The notes beneath the pieces were generated by a model. It saw only the letters and a list, made by a program, of their open reading frames with translations. It did no database searches and had not been told where the DNA came from. This document shows positions 59,463 through 64,000 of a DNA stretch of 64,000 nt, in pieces (within the stretch, counting starts at the first letter, position 1; every line of letters begins with the position of its first letter). Origin of the DNA: Methylobacterium thuringiense (GTDB lineage Bacteria > Pseudomonadota > Alphaproteobacteria > Rhizobiales > Beijerinckiaceae); the NCBI RefSeq assembly GCF_022179645.1, contig NZ_BPRA01000014.1:248001-312000 (forward strand), read 5' to 3'. A program made the translations under genes and the position numbers.

Positions 59463-59516
59463 GGCGCCCTCACACGAGCTCGATGCGGAAAAGGGGAATC
59501 CGGCTCTCCGAAAACG

Positions 59517-59729
59517 TCATTCGCCGGCGATGGCGTGATCCGGGTAGGCGGCGATGAGCCGATCGAGGTCGGCGCGGCCGGCGGCGGAGGGCGCCCTCAG
59601 CCCGGCGGCGGCCGCGAGTTCGCGCGGCGTCGCGGCCCAGAAGGCGGCCGGCGTCCAGCGCAGCGCATGGAGCCCGAGCGCGAGGGCTTCGTCCCACGGA
59701 AAGGCGAAGGTTTCGGCCTTCGCGCTCAA
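59517..59729 (-). CDS. GTA gp10.1, tail assembly chaperone
   Basis: A 70-residue protein of the TIGR02216 phage chaperone type: ETFAFPWDEALALGLHALRW, TPAAFWAATPRELAAAAG. The start is a TTG overlapping the gp10 stop (TTGA). It lies between gp10 and gp11, as in RcGTA, and would help load the tape measure during tail assembly. Confidence 0.85.
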   Translation of the reverse strand: MSAKAETFAFPWDEALALGLHALRWTPAAFWAATPRELAAAAGLRAPSAAGRADLDRLIAAYPDHAIAGE

Positions 59730-60073
59730 GCCCGCCGTGGCACCCGAGGGTCCGGCGGCGCCTCCGCCTCGCCGAAGGCCGCGACGAGGGTTTCGCCCAC
59801 GGCCGCCGCCACCGCCGCGAAGTCGCCCGCGAGGGGCAGGCGGGCGACCGCCGCGTCGTCGAGATCGTGCCCTCCGCCGCGGAGCGCCGCGCCGAGCAGC
59901 ACGATCACGTCGCGGGCCGAGAGCCGTCCGCTCGAAAAGCGCTCGGCGAGGCCGACGACGTCGCCGGCCTTCAGCGTGTCCTCCAGCTCGGCCAGCGCGC
60001 CGAGGGTGAGGCAGAGCGTGTAGCGCTCCGCCCCGAAGGTGAGCGGCACCTCGCCGCGTCTGCGGTTGGGCAT
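59726..60073 (-). CDS. GTA gp10, tail assembly chaperone family
   Basis: A 115-residue protein starting PNRRRGEVPLTFGAERYTLC, the N-terminus of the GTA family protein (Phage_TAC_11). The segment LTLGALAELEDTLKAGDVVG is diagnostic. ALLGAALRGGGHDLDDAAVA follows. The ATG at 60073 gives the family length; the upstream in-frame extension is not real. It precedes gp10.1 with a 4-nt overlap. Confidence 0.88.
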   Translation of the reverse strand: MPNRRRGEVPLTFGAERYTLCLTLGALAELEDTLKAGDVVGLAERFSSGRLSARDVIVLLGAALRGGGHDLDDAAVARLPLAGDFAAVAAAVGETLVAAFGEAEAPPDPRVPRRA

Positions 60074-60131
60074 GGCGTCGGGTCTCCGGATGGGGCGGGG
60101 GCAGGTCTGGGCCGGCGGAAGGCCGCCGCGC

Positions 60132-60542
60132 TCAGAGCACCGTGAACGAGAGCGGCCCGGCGGAATCCAGCGCCATGTCGTAGGTGACCTCGCCGGCATG
60201 GTCGCCGCGGTATTCGAGGGCGGTGATCTGGAACGGGCCCTCGATGGTGCCGAAGGACGGCACCACGATCTGGTAGGCGTCGATCACCCCGTCGAAGAAG
60301 CTCTGGCGCAGCCGCGCGTCGGAGGCCTCGTCGCGAAAAACGCCGGCGCCCGAGACCGAGGCGCGGCGCACGCCCGCTCCGCCCAGCAACTCGCGCCAGC
60401 GCCCGGCGGAATCGGCGTTGGTGACGTCCACTGCCTCCGCGTTGAAGGCGATCTGCCGGGCGCGCAGCCCCGCCACCGCCGTGAATCCGCCGGCACCGTT
60501 GCCGGCCCGGATGAGCAGGTCCTTGCCTTTCTGGGCGGTCAT
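60132..60542 (-). CDS. GTA gp9, major tail (tube) protein
   Basis: A 136-residue tail tube protein of the TP901-1 type: TAQKGKDLLIRAGNGAGGFT, VAGLRARQIAFNAEAVDVTN, and EYRGDHAGEVTYDMALDSAG near the C-terminus. ATG 60542. It lies between gp8 and gp10 as expected and would be the most abundant tail component. Confidence 0.92.
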   Translation of the reverse strand: MTAQKGKDLLIRAGNGAGGFTAVAGLRARQIAFNAEAVDVTNADSAGRWRELLGGAGVRRASVSGAGVFRDEASDARLRQSFFDGVIDAYQIVVPSFGTIEGPFQITALEYRGDHAGEVTYDMALDSAGPLSFTVL

Positions 60543-60607
60543 ATCGAGCTCCGGCGCTTGAGGTTCTGGTGCGATGTCCCTCCCCACGCGGGGAAGCGGG
60601 TGGACCG

Positions 60608-61024
60608 TCAGTCCGCGATCGCTTCGGTGACGGCCTTCAGCGTCACCGTCGCGCGCGTCTCGCCGCTGCTTTGGTCGCGGTGCCCGGCGATCGACTCGAC
60701 CCGGAGGGAGACCAGGGCGTGCCCGGCCAGCGTCAGGCCGGCCTCGTCGAGGAGGGCGGCGATGCGCTCCGCGGCGTCGAGGGCGCTGCGGGTGGAGCCG
60801 CGCTTTCCGAACACCACGAGCGCCAGCGTGTGCAGATGGCGGCGCGCGCCGTCGACGGAATCGTCGCGGGCCTCGCCGTCGCCGAACAGTGCGAAGACGG
60901 GCAGGGCCGCGCGGGGCGGCTCGTCGTAGAGGCGCACGACGCCCCCCATCAGGGCGGCGAGGGCGGCGTCGCCGCCGAGCCGTGCCAGGATGGCGGCGCG
61001 CATCGCCAGGAGCGGACTGGTCAT
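60608..61024 (-). CDS. GTA gp8, tail terminator protein (DUF3168)
   Basis: A 138-residue protein of the DUF3168 family: LLAMRAAILARLGGDAALAA, RLYDEPPRAALPVFALFGDG. The C-terminus includes LVSLRVESIAGHRDQSSGET. It caps the tail where it joins the head connector in RcGTA. It overlaps gp7 by 4 nt. Confidence 0.9.
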   Translation of the reverse strand: MTSPLLAMRAAILARLGGDAALAALMGGVVRLYDEPPRAALPVFALFGDGEARDDSVDGARRHLHTLALVVFGKRGSTRSALDAAERIAALLDEAGLTLAGHALVSLRVESIAGHRDQSSGETRATVTLKAVTEAIAD

Positions 61025-61362
61025 ACGGCGCCCTCCGGCACGATCTCCTCGACCTCGCAGGCGAGCTCGCGGCGGCGTCCGTCCGGGTCGCCGGCCGAGC
61101 GGATCGCGAAGCGGCGCAGGCCGGCGGCAAGGCGCATCCCGGAGGCGACGCCGGGCCGCCAGCGCAGGCCGACGCGGTGCGTGGCGACGCTTTCGCTACG
61201 GCCGTTGCGGGTGCGCTCGTCCGCGCCGACCCGCGCGATCGATCCCCAGAGCACGGGGCCGGCGACGTAGCGGCGCAGATGTCCGCCGAACCCGTCCGGT
61301 TCGTCGAGCGGGGTTTCGAGCACGAAGCGGCGCCGCCGCGCGCCGATGGGCGCCTGGGTCAT
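61021..61362 (-). CDS. GTA gp7, head-tail adaptor/stopper protein
   Basis: A 113-residue phage head-tail adaptor (SPP1 gp16 type) with FVLETPLDEPDGFGGHLRRY, GPVLWGSIARVGADERTRNG, and the C-terminal ACEVEEIVPEGAV. ATG 61362. Its presence implies that tails are meant to join a head, although head genes are absent nearby. Confidence 0.88.
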   Translation of the reverse strand: MTQAPIGARRRRFVLETPLDEPDGFGGHLRRYVAGPVLWGSIARVGADERTRNGRSESVATHRVGLRWRPGVASGMRLAAGLRRFAIRSAGDPDGRRRELACEVEEIVPEGAV

Positions 61363-61394
61363 CGCGGATCTCCGGGGTTGCGTGGGTTCGGCCT

Positions 61395-61967
61395 TCAGAG
61401 CCGCATCAGGCGGTGCTGGGCGAGCAACCCCGCGACGGCCGGCGGCATCGCCAGCGTGCCGGTGGGCGCAGTGTCGCCGCGGTTCTCGAACCAGTCGGCC
61501 ACGATCATGCGGATCGCCTGGGCGAGCGGGGCCGGCACCGGCGGCCCGTCGCCGCCGCTTCCGGCCGTGACCTCGATCAGCGCGGCCTTGCGCATCAGCA
61601 GCGGCACGGCCGGGTCGACCAGCAGGCAGGGAGCCTCCCACGGGTCGGGGCCGGGCCGCAGCAGGGCGGTGTCGATCTCGTCCACGAGGCCGTCGGCGCC
61701 GACGATCCCCGCCCGCGTTACCCCGACGAGGGGGCTCAACGGCAGCGGCAGCACGCCGCCCGCCGGCCAGGCCGTGAGCATCAGCCGGAAGCGCGCGGGC
61801 CGGACGAGCCGACGCGTGGCCGCCTCGACGCCGGCACGGGCCGCGGCGACGAGCCCCTCGATCAGGGCGACCTCGCTATGGTCGTCCGGATCGAGGCGCA
61901 GGTAGCCGCGCATCTCCGGCAGGCCCACCGGCTCGACGCCGAGTTCCGCGACGCGTATCGGGGTCAT
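61395..61967 (-). CDS. GTA gp6, head-tail connector protein
   Basis: A 190-residue head-tail connector of the phiE125 gp8 family (TIGR02215). LPEMRGYLRLDPDDHSEVAL and ALIEGLVAAARAGVEAATRR are family blocks, and the middle region LTAWPAGGVLPLPLSPLVGV is also typical. It is the first tail-side gene in this cluster; capsid, protease, portal and terminase genes that normally precede it are missing here. The ATG at 61967 is only 28 nt from the start of a divergent protease gene. Confidence 0.9.
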   Translation of the reverse strand: MTPIRVAELGVEPVGLPEMRGYLRLDPDDHSEVALIEGLVAAARAGVEAATRRLVRPARFRLMLTAWPAGGVLPLPLSPLVGVTRAGIVGADGLVDEIDTALLRPGPDPWEAPCLLVDPAVPLLMRKAALIEVTAGSGGDGPPVPAPLAQAIRMIVADWFENRGDTAPTGTLAMPPAVAGLLAQHRLMRL

Positions 61968-61995
61968 GCTTCTCCTCCCGCACGGGTTTTTTCCG

Positions 61996-62730
61996 ATGCT
62001 GCGCAAGCCGACGCGGTTCGCGTGCCTCGCGGCCGCCCTCCTCGCCGCCGGCCCCGCCTGCGCCATCGTCGGCGGGCGCGAGGCGCCGGGTTCCGTCGAG
62101 GCGCGCTCCGCGATCATGGTGCTGACCTCGAAGGGCGGGGCCTGCTCGGGCGTGGTGGTGGCGCGCGACGTCGTGCTGACGGCCGGGCACTGCGTGGCGG
62201 GCATGCCCGAGAACCGCATCCATTTTCGCGACGAGACCGGAAAACCGGTCCTGATGGAGGTCGCGGCGCGGGCAGTGCACCCCGGCTACGAGGCCGACGC
62301 GATCCGCGCCCGCACCCGCTCCATCGATCTCGCCCTGCTGCGCTCCGCCGAGCCGCTGCCGGCCCGCTTCGATCCCGCCGCCTTGAGCGCGGCGATGCCG
62401 GCCGCCGGCACCGCGCTGAGCCTCGGCGGCTACGGCGCGGCGCGCGGCAACGACTACCGCTCGGCCGGCCGTTTCCGGCTGGCGAGCCTGTCGGTGGTCG
62501 AGCCCTACGGGCCGAGCCGCATCCTGGTCTGGCTGCAGGCGGCCAGGGCCGGCGGCTGCAACGGCGATTCCGGCGGGCCCATCACCGGCGAGGCCGGCGT
62601 GCTGGCGCTTGCGGCCTGGGTGAAGCGCGTCTGCGGCGGCCTGACCCAGGGTATCCTGCTCGGGCCGCAGCGCGGCTGGATCGACAGGACGCTCGGCGGT
62701 TGGGGCACGGCCGCGCGCTGGACTCCGTGA
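61996..62730 (+). CDS. Trypsin-like secreted serine protease
   Basis: A 244-residue S1-family protease with a signal peptide (MLRKPTRFACLAAALLAAGP). The mature N-terminus would start at IVGGREAPG, as in trypsin after activation. The catalytic His is in VLTAGHCVAG, Asp in SIDLALLRS, and Ser in GGCNGDSGGP. Two cysteine pairs are likely (GACSG..GHC and GGCNG..KRVCGG). The ATG at 61996 is chosen, giving the signal peptide; an ATG at 61966 would overlap the gp6 start. It faces gp6 where the GTA head genes would be expected. Confidence 0.88.
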   Translation: MLRKPTRFACLAAALLAAGPACAIVGGREAPGSVEARSAIMVLTSKGGACSGVVVARDVVLTAGHCVAGMPENRIHFRDETGKPVLMEVAARAVHPGYEADAIRARTRSIDLALLRSAEPLPARFDPAALSAAMPAAGTALSLGGYGAARGNDYRSAGRFRLASLSVVEPYGPSRILVWLQAARAGGCNGDSGGPITGEAGVLALAAWVKRVCGGLTQGILLGPQRGWIDRTLGGWGTAARWTP

Positions 62731-62738
62731 GCCTGCGG

Positions 62739-62779
62739 CCGGCCAAGCGTACCCGGCTTTGGAACCTCAGCTTGGCCGG
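62739..62779 (+). terminator. Stem-loop between the two protease genes
   Basis: Perfect 10-bp arms CCGGCCAAGC and GCTTGGCCGG are separated by a 21-nt loop, starting 9 nt after the first protease stop. No T tract follows. Confidence 0.5.
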
Positions 62780-62840
62780 GACATTGCCTTCAGCTAGCTT
62801 GGGGGCTCGACAGATTCGAGGCGCACCGGGCGCTGGAGAC

Positions 62841-63695
62841 ATGACCATGGTCGCAGGTCCCGTCCGTGCCGCCTTCGTCGGCGCCGTGTTCGGATTCGTC
62901 CCCCTCTCGGCCCAGGCCGTGGTGCAGGGACAGGTCAGCCGCGACCCCGACGGCCTGCGTGCCTCGGTGGTGCGGATCGAGAGCACGTCCGGCGAAATCT
63001 GCTCCGGCACCCTGATCTCCCAGGATCTCGTCCTCACCGCCGCCCACTGCGTCCAGCACAATGCCGGCTACAGCGTGGTAGTGGTCGACCCGTCGTTCCG
63101 CCAGCGGCGCATCTCTGCGGTGGCGGCCTCGACCCATCCCGATTTCGTGCCCGGCACCTCACCGGAGGATCAGCCCGGCATCGATCTGGCGATGCTCAAG
63201 CTCGCCCAGCCCGTCGGCCCCGGCTTCCGCCCGCTGAACCCGAGCGGCGGCGGCGCAATCGACACCGGCACCGGCGTCGACATCGCCGGCTTCGGCGTAG
63301 TGGCGGAGAACAAGCGCAGCACGGCGCGCACCCTGCGCACCGCCCGCCTCGTCTCGATCGGCTCCCTGCAGGTCGCCAACCGCGTCACCGTGATCACCGA
63401 TGCGCAGCGCCTCGCCGAGACCGCAGGCGCGGGCGCCTGCCTCGGCGATTCCGGCGGCCCGATCCTGCGCGACGGCCGGATGGTCGGCGTCGTGAGCTGG
63501 TCGAGCGGCGCCATGCGACAGGACAAGCGCGCCCGGACCGCCTGCGGCGGCTTCACCGCCGTGACGCCGACGGGCGAGCATGCGAGCTGGATAAATTCCC
63601 GCGCCTCGCAGCTCGAAGCGATGGCCCCGGCCGAGGCGCAGGCCGCGGCCCCGATCCAGTGGACGGCGAAGCCCGGCCGCCGCCGGGCGCGCTGA
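62841..63695 (+). CDS. Second trypsin-like secreted serine protease
   Basis: A 284-residue S1-family protease. The signal peptide (about residues 1-24, VGAVFGFVPLSAQA) is followed by VRIESTSGEICSGTLISQ. The catalytic His is in VLTAAHCVQH, Asp in GIDLAMLKL, and Ser in GACLGDSGGP. Unlike the first protease it lacks IVGG; the start of the mature region is VVQGQVSRDPDG. The C-terminus has a Pro/Ala/Arg tail. ATG 62841 with GGAG close upstream; an ATG at 62847 gives better spacing. It is about 110 nt after the first protease in the same direction. Confidence 0.88.
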   Translation: MTMVAGPVRAAFVGAVFGFVPLSAQAVVQGQVSRDPDGLRASVVRIESTSGEICSGTLISQDLVLTAAHCVQHNAGYSVVVVDPSFRQRRISAVAASTHPDFVPGTSPEDQPGIDLAMLKLAQPVGPGFRPLNPSGGGAIDTGTGVDIAGFGVVAENKRSTARTLRTARLVSIGSLQVANRVTVITDAQRLAETAGAGACLGDSGGPILRDGRMVGVVSWSSGAMRQDKRARTACGGFTAVTPTGEHASWINSRASQLEAMAPAEAQAAAPIQWTAKPGRRRAR

Positions 63696-63698
63696 ACT

Positions 63699-63738
63699 CC
63701 GTCATCCCGGGTTCCGCTACGCGGTCCCGGGACGACGG
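63699..63738. repeat. Palindromic element after protease genes
   Basis: CCGTCATCCCGGGTTCCGC pairs with the right arm GCGGTCCCGGGACGACGG with a few mismatches. It starts 4 nt after the second protease stop and lies before the convergent SDR gene. It resembles REP-like elements and may serve as a terminator. Confidence 0.6.
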
Positions 63739-63756
63739 TGAGAGGTGTCGACCCCG

Positions 63757-64000
63757 TCAGCTCAGGGCCGGCTGGCCGTTCGAGGCCGACAGGCCGCCGT
63801 CGACCGGCAGGTTCACGCCAGTGACGAACTGCGCGTCCGCGCTCGCCAGGAAGGCGATGACGCCGGAAATGTCGTCGGGCCGCGCGCCGCGGCCCATCGG
63901 GATCCGTTCTTCGAACTTCGCGACGAGCTCCGGCTGGTCCTGCATGCCGGCGGTGAACGGGGTGTAAACCAGCGACGGGTTGACCGCGTTCACGCGCACG
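63757..64000 (-). CDS. SDR-family oxidoreductase, C-terminal part only
   Basis: The last 81 residues of a short-chain dehydrogenase that begins beyond the right edge. RVNAVNPSLVYTPF is the post-catalytic segment, and DISGVIAFLASADAQFVTGV plus NLPVDGGLSASNG is the typical C-terminal SDR block. Catalytic Tyr and Lys would lie outside the window. The internal GTG near 63999 is not the true start. Substrate unknown. Confidence 0.85.
   Translation of the reverse strand, partial: VRVNAVNPSLVYTPFTAGMQDQPELVAKFEERIPMGRGARPDDISGVIAFLASADAQFVTGVNLPVDGGLSASNGQPALS

Noticed and set aside
62130-62580. First protease as a GTA prohead protease
   Set aside because: It has a signal peptide and a trypsin-type His/Asp/Ser set, unlike the U35 or ClpP-type proteases of GTA heads.
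60990-62840. Long plus-strand frame across gp6-gp8 and the first protease
   Set aside because: Antisense to three GTA genes and out of frame with the first protease; only its last 285 codons, the second protease, are real.
1-64000. CRISPR arrays, tRNA or rRNA genes, transposases, integrases
   Set aside because: None recognised. The tandem array at 11113 has no spacers, and no recombinase gene flanks the GTA-like region.

Overview
The window comes from the chromosome of a high-GC alphaproteobacterium of the order Hyphomicrobiales (Rhizobiales), most likely Methylobacterium or Methylorubrum. This placement is inferred, not computed. It rests on the strongly GC-biased coding sequence, the cycHJKL-type order ccmI-ccmE-ccmF-ccmH beside a FeuP/FeuQ-like two-component pair, CpdR, the adjacent phaB/phaA and phaR genes, a divergent PEP-carboxylase-like gene, long-form HPF, and an RcGTA-type tail cluster. 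No rRNA, tRNA, CRISPR array, transposase or integrase was seen.

Layout. 0-8 kb: housekeeping and small secreted proteins (nhaA, tlpA back to back with argH, an IalB-family protein, a HAD phosphatase, a zinc-ribbon/metallo-beta-lactamase protein). 8-11 kb: a PEP-carboxylase family gene with altered catalytic motifs. 11.1-14.6 kb: an array of short repeats, then four uncharacterised genes each overlapping the next by 4 nt. 14.6-16.6 kb: an aldo/keto reductase and a LysR regulator, divergent, with a parS-like palindrome between them. 16.7-19.8 kb: polyhydroxybutyrate genes phaB, phaA and phaR. 20-28 kb: rpmF, a short RNase D, then lptC-lptA-lptB-rpoN-hpf-ptsN, which joins LPS export to the nitrogen-PTS/sigma-54 cluster. 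28-35.7 kb: ftsE-ftsX with a YdcF-like gene, a zinc-ribbon protein, hpt, cpdR, ggt and an outer-membrane protein. 35.9-39.4 kb: rlmN with a membrane-protein partner, an AT-rich intergenic island, and a membrane diguanylate cyclase. 39.5-47.7 kb: cytochrome c maturation genes, a sensor kinase and a response regulator, with a vapBC toxin-antitoxin module wedged between kinase and regulator on the other strand.

47.9-62 kb: the accessory region. Read on the minus strand it runs gp6-gp7-gp8-gp9-gp10-gp10.1-gp11-gp12-gp13-gp14-gp15 of a gene transfer agent (GTA), then a DUF2793 tail-fibre-like protein, then a lysis-type cassette with a GH24 endolysin. The usual head genes (terminase, portal, prohead protease, capsid) should lie upstream of gp6. 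Instead there are two trypsin-like secreted proteases on the opposite strand, then an SDR gene cut by the window edge. A methyltransferase gene and a 40-aa membrane peptide gene sit in opposite orientation between the fibre gene and the lysis cassette. Several dispersed palindromic elements lie inside the operons. The most promising material for new biology is the headless GTA-type cluster with its cargo, the four-gene overlapping operon, the altered PEP-carboxylase paralog, and the vapBC insertion.
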